DNA from: Clostridiales bacterium UBA1758
GTDB taxonomy: Bacteria > Bacillota > Clostridia > Oscillospirales > UBA1758
Reading direction: 5' to 3'
Assembly (NCBI GenBank): GCA_002315595.1
Contig: DCHG01000053.1
Span: forward strand, 1 to 6,448
DNA length: 6,448 bases
Shown: positions 1 through 5,261 of the stretch, in pieces
Layout: the number at the start of each line of letters is the position of its first letter
How positions within the stretch are numbered: the first letter of the stretch is position 1
The notes under the pieces: generated by a model
What the model saw: the letters and a program-made list of their open reading frames with translations, nothing else
What the model was told of the DNA's origin: nothing
Database searches by the model: none
Program-made: the position numbers and the translations under genes

Positions 1-93
1 TTGCTTACGCAAACGCGGCAATCCGCGTCCCTCATCCTTCGGGACGATCCGGGCATCGTCCCCTATGGGGGCGGTGCAAATTTCTCTTGCACC
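1..93. repeat. Run of tandem, overlapping palindromes (hairpin array)
   Basis: No gene is visible here. The stretch is almost entirely inverted repeats. A GCAAACGC arm at 9-16 pairs with TTGC at 1-4, the rest of its left arm being cut off by the window edge. ACGCGG 13-18 pairs with CCGCGT 23-28 around a CAAT loop. CGTCCC 26-31 pairs with GGGACG 41-46. GGGACGAT 41-48 pairs with ATCGTCCC 55-62 around a 6-nt loop. CCCC 60-63 pairs with GGGG 67-70. GGTGCAA 73-79 pairs with TTGCACC 87-93 around a 7-nt loop. Several stems share arms, so they are mutually exclusive folds. No T-tract follows on either strand, so these are not ordinary terminators, and the array lies upstream of the promoter at 120-148, so it is probably not a leader of the next gene. 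A dispersed REP-like repeat is the favoured reading; a structured small RNA is possible. Confidence 0.6.
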
Positions 94-119
94 CCGTCAC
101 CGATATTTTCCATTCCCCC

Positions 120-148
120 TTGCAAATCCCTCTGTGATGGTGTAAAAT
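120..148 (+). promoter_or_regulatory. Probable SigA-type promoter of the YhfC-family gene
   Basis: TTGCAA at 120-125 (4 of 6 matches to TTGACA) is followed after exactly 17 nt by TAAAAT at 143-148 (5 of 6 matches to TATAAT). Transcription would start near 155, giving a short leader of about 30 nt that contains the GGAGG ribosome binding site at 178-182. The call rests only on pattern match and position. Confidence 0.55.
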
Positions 149-187
149 AAACTCGCGTCTCACGCAAATCTAACTTCGGAGGATCTT

Positions 188-1009
188 ATGACCGAATTTT
201 CTGTTCCGACGCTTTCGATCGCGTTTATGTGGCTGACGGCGGTCGTTTCGATCGGCTTTCCGCTTGGCCTGCTTGGCTATATGTACTTCAAAAGCCGTGC
301 CGTACTTGTTCCCGCGATTATCGGCGTCGGCGTGTACTTCCTTTTTTCCACCCCTGTTCAGCAAATCGTCAACAGTCTGATCATCGGCGGACTCGGCTTG
401 CAGGAAACGCTGGAAGCAAACCCCTTCCTCTACGCACTGTATGACAGTTTTCTTTTCGCCCTCTGCGTCACGATCGGCACATTTTTTGCAATCAAAGCCT
501 ACGGCACGGAAAAGACCGACGCAAAAAGTGCCATGATGTTCGCCATCGGCTTTGCAGGATCCGAGTCCGTTTGGCTTGCCGGCATTCCGCAGATTTCCGC
601 GGCACTCCGTTGTCAGGCGTTTAATCAACTCGGCGCCACCGCCGCTGTCGAAGGTATGACGGAAGCGGACGCTTCCGCAACCCTTGAAAGTATGCGTTTC
701 ATCGCCGAACTGTCGAGTACGACCTATCTTGCGGGTGCATTTGAACGCGTCATCGCATTGCTCGTCTATATCGGCGTTATCCTCATTGTGTGGCTTGCCG
801 CGTCCAATCGTGCCACCGCGTTTGAAGCCATTCTTTCCTGCCTGCTTCTTGTGGTGTTTGCACTTCCTGCGCGTCTGTATTCCCTCGGCGTAATCGGCAG
901 TTACCTTGTCGCCGACCTCGTTCTCGGACTGATTGCGGCACTCATCGTCTTTGCGTCGTATGTCGCGTATCATCGCCATAAACGCCGTTCGGACAAGATT
1001 TTCGAATAA
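188..1009 (+). CDS. YhfC-family polytopic membrane protein, protease site apparently lost
   Basis: A 273-aa integral membrane protein with about seven hydrophobic segments (near residues 8-32, 37-57, 78-102, 113-138, 178-205, 211-235 and 238-262) and a basic C-terminal tail (HRHKRR). The ATG is supported by GGAGG at 178-182 with a 5-nt spacer. The pattern NPFLYALYDS (78-87), GFAGSE (121-126) and AGAFERVIAL (182-191) resembles the YhfC family (Pfam PF10086), putative glutamic-type intramembrane proteases related to the CAAX-protease/PrsW group. In that family, from memory, the third segment carries EExxR, the fourth HxxxE and the ER segment a later His. Here the corresponding positions read V94-T95-I96-G97-T98, F122 with E126 kept, and E186-R187 kept but Y194. 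It is therefore probably a non-proteolytic member with a binding, scaffold or transport-related role; substrate unknown. It is a single-gene transcription unit with its own promoter and terminator. Family assignment is fairly secure, loss of activity is inference. Confidence 0.75.
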   Translation: MTEFSVPTLSIAFMWLTAVVSIGFPLGLLGYMYFKSRAVLVPAIIGVGVYFLFSTPVQQIVNSLIIGGLGLQETLEANPFLYALYDSFLFALCVTIGTFFAIKAYGTEKTDAKSAMMFAIGFAGSESVWLAGIPQISAALRCQAFNQLGATAAVEGMTEADASATLESMRFIAELSSTTYLAGAFERVIALLVYIGVILIVWLAASNRATAFEAILSCLLLVVFALPARLYSLGVIGSYLVADLVLGLIAALIVFASYVAYHRHKRRSDKIFE

Positions 1010-1023
1010 TTTCCGTCTTTTCG

Positions 1024-1053
1024 ACCTCCGTGGGTTCGCCTGCGGAGGTTTTT
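1024..1053 (+). terminator. Rho-independent terminator after the YhfC-family gene
   Basis: ACCTCCG 1024-1030 pairs with CGGAGGT 1043-1049, and the stem continues inward through TGGG 1031-1034 and CCTG 1039-1042 (two G-T wobbles) to a TTCG tetraloop at 1035-1038, giving an 11-bp stem. Five Ts follow (1049-1053), then a further T-rich stretch. It lies 14 nt after the stop codon. Confidence 0.88.
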
Positions 1054-1161
1054 CATTTTCCACGGAACATTTTGCGTCCTTTTTCGTCAAAAGAAAACCG
1101 ATTTGTGAAATTTGCATTGAAAGTTTTTCATTCCTTTATCAAATCTTAACCGCTTCTCATC

Positions 1162-1190
1162 TTTACAATCTGCGATAAAAGTATTAAAAT
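1162..1190 (+). promoter_or_regulatory. Strong SigA-type promoter of the glycosyltransferase gene
   Basis: TTTACA at 1162-1167 (5 of 6) and TAAAAT at 1185-1190 (5 of 6) are separated by exactly 17 nt. The preceding stretch from about 1054 to 1160 is AT-rich and holds no gene. Initiation near 1197 would give a leader of roughly 24 nt with the ribosome binding site GGAGG at 1210-1214. No operator or repeat is seen around it, so expression may be constitutive. Confidence 0.75.
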
Positions 1191-1220
1191 AGTACGGTAC
1201 ATTGACCACGGAGGAAAAGT

Positions 1221-2483
1221 ATGCACACTCTCAGCATCGTCAACTATGTCATCATGATCGTTTTTGCGGTCTGTTATTCGTATCAGTTTTTGTATATTCC
1301 CGCTGCGTGGATTTTAAAAAAACCTGCCGCGCCTGCGGCTCCGATGACCAATCGCTTCGCCGTTCTCATCTGTGCGCGCAACGAAGCCTGCGTCATCGCC
1401 GATCTGATCGCCAGTATTCGCTCGCAAACCTATCCTGCGGAACTGATCGACATCTTTGTTATGGCGGATAACTGTACCGATCGCACCGCCGAAATCGCAA
1501 GCCAACACGGGGCGGAGGTCTATTCGCGTGAGTCGACCACCGAGATCGGAAAGGGCTACGCACTCAACAAACTTCTCGGCGAAATCAAAAATTCGCACCC
1601 CGACGGCTATGACGGCTACTTCGTCTTTGATGCCGATAATGTTCTGAATTCCGACTATTTTGAGCGTATGAATAATACTTTCTCCGCCGGAAATGACATT
1701 GTCACGAGTTATCGCAATAGCAAAAATTACGGCTTTAACTGGGTGAGTGCGGGCTATGCACTTTGGTTTTTGCGTGAAAGCCGTTACCTCAACGGGGCGA
1801 GAAGTGCCATCGGCACCAGTTGCCATGTGTCCGGCACGGGCTTTCTGTTCAGCCGTAAGATCGCCGACGAGATCGGCGGTTGGCCGTTCCATATGCTGAC
1901 CGAGGATATTGAATTTTCCATTCACAATATCACCCGCGGACGCAAGATTGCCTATTGTCAGGAAGCCGAACTTTATGATGAACAACCCGTCAAATTCATG
2001 CAATCCTGGCGGCAAAGACTTCGTTGGACAAGGGGTTATTTTCAGGTCTTCGGCGGTTACGGAAAAGATCTTGTGAAGGGCGCATTCCACGGAAGTTTCG
2101 CCTGTTTTGATATGTCCATGACCATTATGCCCGCGTTTATTCTGTCGGCTTCGATGATCGTGCTGAATGTCACCATCGGCATTTGGGGCGCACTCATCGG
2201 CGATGATATCCGCATCGCGCTTGTTTCGCTGGCAAAGACCTTCGGGAACGCCTATCTGATGCTCGGACTCATCGGAGTTGTCACGACGATTACCGAATGG
2301 GGGCATATCCACGCCACTACTTTCCAAAAAATTAAGGCGGCGGTGACTTTCCCGCTGTTTATGTTTACCTATATCCCGATCGCAATCAACGCCATTTTCA
2401 GTCGGGCGGGTTGGGATCCGATCGAGCATACCATGTCCGTCAAAAAACTCCGCGATAAGGGCTTCGAGGTCGGCAATAAGTAA
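1221..2483 (+). CDS. Membrane-bound family 2 glycosyltransferase
   Basis: A 420-aa inverting GT2 enzyme that would transfer sugar from a nucleotide-sugar donor at the inner face of the membrane. One N-terminal membrane segment (about 8-30) precedes the GT-A domain. Visible motifs are CARNE (51-55) at the start of the nucleotide-binding fold, DNCTD (83-87), the DxD metal site DAD (137-139), the base motif TED (227-229) and QRLRW (265-269), the (Q/R)xxRW signature of processive enzymes such as cellulose, hyaluronan or poly-GlcNAc synthases. Three hydrophobic segments follow (about 298-322, 338-358, 374-394), then a GWDPIEHT motif (397-404). The start is fixed by GGAGG at 1210-1214, 6 nt upstream. 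It stands alone between its own promoter and terminator, with no partner polysaccharide gene in view. Donor and product (exopolysaccharide, glycolipid or wall decoration) cannot be told from the sequence; processivity is inferred from the motif only. Confidence 0.88.
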   Translation: MHTLSIVNYVIMIVFAVCYSYQFLYIPAAWILKKPAAPAAPMTNRFAVLICARNEACVIADLIASIRSQTYPAELIDIFVMADNCTDRTAEIASQHGAEVYSRESTTEIGKGYALNKLLGEIKNSHPDGYDGYFVFDADNVLNSDYFERMNNTFSAGNDIVTSYRNSKNYGFNWVSAGYALWFLRESRYLNGARSAIGTSCHVSGTGFLFSRKIADEIGGWPFHMLTEDIEFSIHNITRGRKIAYCQEAELYDEQPVKFMQSWRQRLRWTRGYFQVFGGYGKDLVKGAFHGSFACFDMSMTIMPAFILSASMIVLNVTIGIWGALIGDDIRIALVSLAKTFGNAYLMLGLIGVVTTITEWGHIHATTFQKIKAAVTFPLFMFTYIPIAINAIFSRAGWDPIEHTMSVKKLRDKGFEVGNK

Positions 2484-2513
2484 GTTTTCGTCTTGAAATG
2501 GAATGATCGGTAT

Positions 2514-2545
2514 CACCCGGGGAATGAAATCTCCGGGTGTTTTTT
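2514..2545 (+). terminator. Rho-independent terminator of the glycosyltransferase gene
   Basis: CACCCGG 2514-2520 pairs with CCGGGTG 2533-2539, extended inward by G2521-T2532, G2522-C2531 and A2523-T2530. Six Ts follow at 2540-2545. It begins 30 nt after the stop codon. Confidence 0.88.
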
Positions 2546-2618
2546 ATTCCCACAGGGGACGGCGCCTAGATCGTCGTGTTGCCGCAATTTCCGCAATCCC
2601 AATGCACGCCAACCTAAC

Positions 2619-2650
2619 AAAAAAACTGCCGCAGCATACGCTGCGGCAGT
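2619..2650 (-). terminator. Rho-independent terminator of the minus-strand sugar operon
   Basis: ACTGCCGCAGC 2625-2635 pairs perfectly with GCTGCGGCAGT 2640-2650 around a 4-nt loop. On the minus strand the stem is followed by a T-run (2625-2619). It lies 23 nt beyond the stop of the second SIS gene and faces the glycosyltransferase terminator, so both convergent units are closed separately. The 73 nt between the two terminators hold nothing recognisable. Confidence 0.9.
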
Positions 2651-2673
2651 CCTCATTTCCCCGAAAATCGGGC

Positions 2674-3402
2674 TTAAAAACCAGTTTCGTCGTATCTTTT
2701 CTGTTTTTCGTCGCCCCATTCCCAGCCACCGGGGAAGTTGTAACTGCGGTAAACGCTCGGCTCCTCACCGTGTGCGATCAATTCCTCGACGATGACCGAG
2801 CAGACGCTCCACATAATGAAGGCGGCGGCGAGTCCCGAAGCAGCACCGAACTTGGTGCCGAGCCCTTCGACGTCCATCATGGCTTCGCCCTTGGGCGCGC
2901 AGTTGTCAAGTACGAGGTCGGCACACTCGAAAAGACGCTTGCCCGAGGAATGTTCGCTCTTGACGGCGCTCGAATATTCCAGTGAAGTGACGGCGATGAC
3001 GGTCATACCGAATTTTTTCGCCTCAATGGCGAGGTCGACGACATTGGCGGTCTTGCCGGAAACGGAGCCGATGAACATAACATCGCCCGGTCTTGCGCCG
3101 GAAGCCTTGATCGCGTAGGCGGCAAGTCCTTCGATGGATTTGTCGATGTCGTCGCGGTTGCGTTTGCGGACGGGGTTTTCAACCTTGAATTCATACTTGA
3201 ACTGTTTGAGCATGAAAAGTCCGCCGCCACGGTTGATCAGTTCCGAGTTGATGATGTGACCGTTGTCGAAAACGTGCAGGCATCCGCCGTTGAGGACGGC
3301 TTCGGCGCAGATTTTGCCCGCCTTGATGGCGTTCTCGCGTTGAGTGGATTTGACTTTTGCGAAAAGTTCGTCAATTCTGTCGTAGTATTTGTCGATCAGC
3401 AT
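2674..3402 (-). CDS. SIS-domain phosphosugar-binding protein, divergent (SIS-B)
   Basis: A 242-aa single-SIS-domain protein of the UPF0309/COG4821 type, the size usual for that group. The N-terminal helix (1-35) precedes the first SIS strand LHVFDNGH (42-49). The second SIS loop is SVSGKT (113-118). The later segment VIAVTSLEYSSAV (135-147), followed by HSSGK (151-155) and VLDN (164-167), is typical of the family. The C-terminus (YNFPGGWEWGDE, 221-232) matches the usual SANxxGGDE tail in degenerate form. The family binds phosphosugars and may isomerise or cleave them; the substrate is unknown. It is clearly paralogous to the SIS gene at 4479-5216 but departs from it in the sugar-phosphate loop. 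It is the last gene of the operon, 14 nt after the kinase gene, whose stop codon overlaps its AAGGAG ribosome binding site (3413-3418). The spacer of 10 nt is slightly long and A-rich. Confidence 0.85.
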   Translation of the reverse strand: MLIDKYYDRIDELFAKVKSTQRENAIKAGKICAEAVLNGGCLHVFDNGHIINSELINRGGGLFMLKQFKYEFKVENPVRKRNRDDIDKSIEGLAAYAIKASGARPGDVMFIGSVSGKTANVVDLAIEAKKFGMTVIAVTSLEYSSAVKSEHSSGKRLFECADLVLDNCAPKGEAMMDVEGLGTKFGAASGLAAAFIMWSVCSVIVEELIAHGEEPSVYRSYNFPGGWEWGDEKQKRYDETGF

Positions 3403-3412
3403 TTTTTTGTTT

Positions 3413-3419
3413 CTCCTTA
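3413..3419 (-). promoter_or_regulatory. Ribosome binding site overlapping the kinase stop codon
   Basis: On the minus strand the sequence reads TAAGGAG, so the TAA stop of the kinase gene (3419-3417) is also the start of the AAGGAG ribosome binding site (3418-3413) of the second SIS gene. Ten nt, including an A-run, separate it from the ATG at 3402. Terminating ribosomes would be positioned to re-initiate, which suggests coupled and near-stoichiometric synthesis. Confidence 0.75.
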
Positions 3420-4379
3420 AATAATGTATTTGAATTCGGGGTATTTATCGAAAATTCGGGCAATATCATCGTCCGAAAGTTCTCCTTTTTGTTCGTGCAG
3501 GTAATGCGCGATGCAACCTGCAACGGGTTCGAACAGGGCGGGGGAGATGTCGAAATCAGGGTGCGCACGATGAACTTCGTCATAAAAACTGCGCCACATC
3601 AAGGGGTGCGATTTGAAGCATCCGCCGACCACACGAACGGGATAAGTGTTCGGCAGGCGGTACTTTTCGATCATGGCGTTGGTTTGAACGGCGAGCGCCT
3701 TGCCGTTTTCGATCAGGCATTGTTTGGCGATCTCGTCGCCGCAGGATGCGGCTTTGCCGACCACACGCGTCAGTTGCGCGATCTCACGCACAACGGCGCC
3801 CCGTGTGTAAATATCGAAAATGCGTTCCCGAAGGTCGCCGCCACCGAGGGCTTCGGTGATCATTTCGGTTAAAAGGGTGTGCGCGCCACGGTTTTCTATT
3901 TCGGCGATCGCCGCACGAAGTGCAAGCCGACCGAGATAATATCCGCCGCCGTCATCCCCGATGAAGGCGCCAAATCCGCCGAAAACATGGCTCAATTTCC
4001 CGTTTTCGATCAAAAAAACATCCGATCCAGTACCGCCGAGGGCGATAACGCCGTTGTCGAACACGCCCGACGAATTGGCACAGAGCATGGACTCGCCGAT
4101 GTTGACCTTGCGTTTGATGTGTGCGTGGCGTTCGATGACTTCGAAAAGCAGGTCGAAGTCGCCGATGACGACGCCGTAGACACATTCGATCTCGCCGATG
4201 GTCCGACCGTCAAAGATCTTTCCGATACAGGCTTCCATGTTGCCGCGGATGACTTCGGCGGTGGCGAAGTTACCGTTTGTGCCGCCTGCGGTCGCCTGTG
4301 CAATGCGGTCGATGTTTTCGTCAAATAGGATGGCGTTCAACTTTGTGCCGCCACCGTCAATTGCGAGGTAGTATTTCAT
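3417..4379 (-). CDS. BadF/BadG-type sugar kinase, N-acetylglucosamine kinase-like
   Basis: A 320-aa ATP-dependent kinase of the actin-like ATPase fold, BadF/BadG/BcrA/BcrD family, which includes N-acetylglucosamine kinases. The phosphate-1 loop is DGGGTK (8-13), the phosphate-2 loop ALGGTGS (113-119), followed by GGFGAFIGDDGGG (134-146) and the adenosine motif VVGGCFKS (250-257). TNGNF (34-38) matches the TN/NxxN sugar-contact region of NAGK-like proteins. The expected reaction is ATP phosphorylation of a sugar or amino sugar in the cytoplasm. N-acetylglucosamine is the family default, not proved here; CoA-reductase activation is unlikely as no Fe-S cysteine pattern or partner subunits are seen. 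The ATG at 4379 has a perfect AAGGAGG at 4391-4385 with a 5-nt spacer. Being flanked by two phosphosugar-binding SIS proteins supports a sugar kinase role that makes their ligand. Confidence 0.85.
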   Translation of the reverse strand: MKYYLAIDGGGTKLNAILFDENIDRIAQATAGGTNGNFATAEVIRGNMEACIGKIFDGRTIGEIECVYGVVIGDFDLLFEVIERHAHIKRKVNIGESMLCANSSGVFDNGVIALGGTGSDVFLIENGKLSHVFGGFGAFIGDDGGGYYLGRLALRAAIAEIENRGAHTLLTEMITEALGGGDLRERIFDIYTRGAVVREIAQLTRVVGKAASCGDEIAKQCLIENGKALAVQTNAMIEKYRLPNTYPVRVVGGCFKSHPLMWRSFYDEVHRAHPDFDISPALFEPVAGCIAHYLHEQKGELSDDDIARIFDKYPEFKYII

Positions 4380-4412
4380 TTCTGCCTCCTTTGCGAGAGT
4401 GGGTTTGGAGAT

Positions 4413-4476
4413 GTAAGAAAAATTCGCACCGCTTCGACTTTCTTACGCGTCAAAACGGACGACGGAAAAATCCGTC
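4413..4476 (-). other. Two hairpins in the intra-operon gap between SIS-A and the kinase
   Basis: The 99-nt gap contains GACGGA 4461-4466 pairing with TCCGTC 4471-4476 around a 4-nt A/T loop, just 2 nt after the SIS stop codon, and GTAAGAAA 4413-4420 pairing with TTTCTTAC 4439-4446 around an 18-nt loop. Neither is followed by a clean T-run on the minus strand after a GC-rich stem, so full termination is unlikely. They could stabilise the upstream message, mark an RNA processing point or attenuate the distal genes. No promoter is seen in the gap. Confidence 0.5.
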
Positions 4477-4478
4477 CC

Positions 4479-5216
4479 TTACATATAAAAAATATTGTCC
4501 CCGTATTCGTCAAAAAGTCTGCGGTTGTGTTCGTCGCCACCGTCGATGTTTGCGCTCATAAAGACCGGCGGCAGGATGTTGTTGCCGACGAGTTTTTCGA
4601 TCACATCCACGACGATTGCGTTGAGAATTGCGGTTCCGACGGCGGTCGAAGTCGGCCCGATCGCTTCGCTGAAACCGTCCACATGAACGGCGGCGTCGCC
4701 CTTGACGCCCTTGTTGTCGATGACCGCGTCGCAGACCTCATACAGATGTTTGCCGTCGGGTGCACGGGAGGTGACGGCGGTCGAGTAGGCGAGATTTGTT
4801 ATTCCGATGACGAAAACGCCCATTTTCCGGGCTTCCTGTGCCATTTCGACCGACACCGTGTTGCGTCCCGAAACGGAATGAATGATGAGCGTATCGCCCG
4901 ATTTGAGGTGGTTTTCTTCCAAAATGATCTTGGCAAGACCGGGCAGGCGTTCGAGTTTGCTCGTCATCGTGATCGGTCGGGTGTTCAGCATAAAGCCCGA
5001 AAACATGATCGGGTTCAGCACGGCAAGTCCGCCGGTACGGTAAAACATTTCCTCCGCAAGAATACCCGCGTGTGAGCAACCGAAAAGATAGACATTCGAT
5101 TTTTTTGCAATCGTGTCCACAATGCGGTCTTCGACGGCGTCAAGCACCTCTTTTTGCGTTTCCCAAGCGTCTTCGATGGTCTTTGCAACAATTGAAATAT
5201 ATTCGTTTCCCTTCAT
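4479..5216 (-). CDS. SIS-domain phosphosugar-binding protein (SIS-A)
   Basis: A 245-aa single-SIS-domain protein close to the UPF0309/COG4821 pattern. The first sugar-phosphate loop is YLFGCSHAG (43-51), followed by the family block LAEEMFYRTGGL (53-64); the second loop is HSVSGRNT (113-120); later come VIGITNLAYS (136-145), DGKHL (154-158), VIDN (165-168) and the tail SANIDGGDEH (221-230). Such proteins bind phosphosugars, usually as dimers, and may act as isomerases, aldolase-like lyases or sensors; no catalytic assignment is possible from sequence. It lies 45 nt after the dehydrogenase gene and 99 nt before the kinase gene in the same direction. No SD stands at normal distance from this ATG: the nearest, AAAGGA, is 20 nt away with a hairpin between. 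Upstream in-frame codons contain no ATG, GTG or TTG with a better SD, so this ATG is the best start. Confidence 0.85.
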   Translation of the reverse strand: MKGNEYISIVAKTIEDAWETQKEVLDAVEDRIVDTIAKKSNVYLFGCSHAGILAEEMFYRTGGLAVLNPIMFSGFMLNTRPITMTSKLERLPGLAKIILEENHLKSGDTLIIHSVSGRNTVSVEMAQEARKMGVFVIGITNLAYSTAVTSRAPDGKHLYEVCDAVIDNKGVKGDAAVHVDGFSEAIGPTSTAVGTAILNAIVVDVIEKLVGNNILPPVFMSANIDGGDEHNRRLFDEYGDNIFYM

Positions 5217-5244
5217 GATTTTTGCCGAAATCGGCGTCCTTTCT
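5217..5244 (-). promoter_or_regulatory. Distant Shine-Dalgarno with intervening hairpin before SIS-A
   Basis: On the minus strand AGAAAGGA (5244-5237) is followed by GCCG-ATTT-CGGC (5235-5224), a 4-bp all-GC hairpin that could gain a fifth A-T pair, then 7 nt to the ATG (5216). The linear gap between AGGA and ATG is 20 nt, too long for normal initiation; removing the 12-nt hairpin leaves 8 nt, which is ideal. The structure may bring the SD and start together, so its stability could tune translation. Confidence 0.5.
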
Positions 5245-5261
5245 AATAAAAATGTATGAAA

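Noticed and set aside
1..93. CRISPR array or tRNA in the palindromic stretch
   Set aside because: There are no regularly spaced direct repeats and no cloverleaf with a T-loop; the pattern is a series of differing hairpins.
170..1117. A 315-codon open frame on the minus strand opposite the YhfC-family gene
   Set aside because: It is rich in charged residues and Cys without domain pattern, runs through the terminator hairpin at 1024-1053, and mirrors a convincing membrane protein gene on the plus strand.
1314..2516. A 400-codon open frame on the minus strand opposite the glycosyltransferase
   Set aside because: It is fully antisense to a gene with clear GT2 motifs, shows no recognisable domain, and has no SD-supported start; the long open frame follows from the codon pattern of the real gene.
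3961..4328. Several short plus-strand open frames across the kinase gene
   Set aside because: They overlap a gene with intact kinase motifs and an excellent ribosome binding site, and their translations show no domain features.
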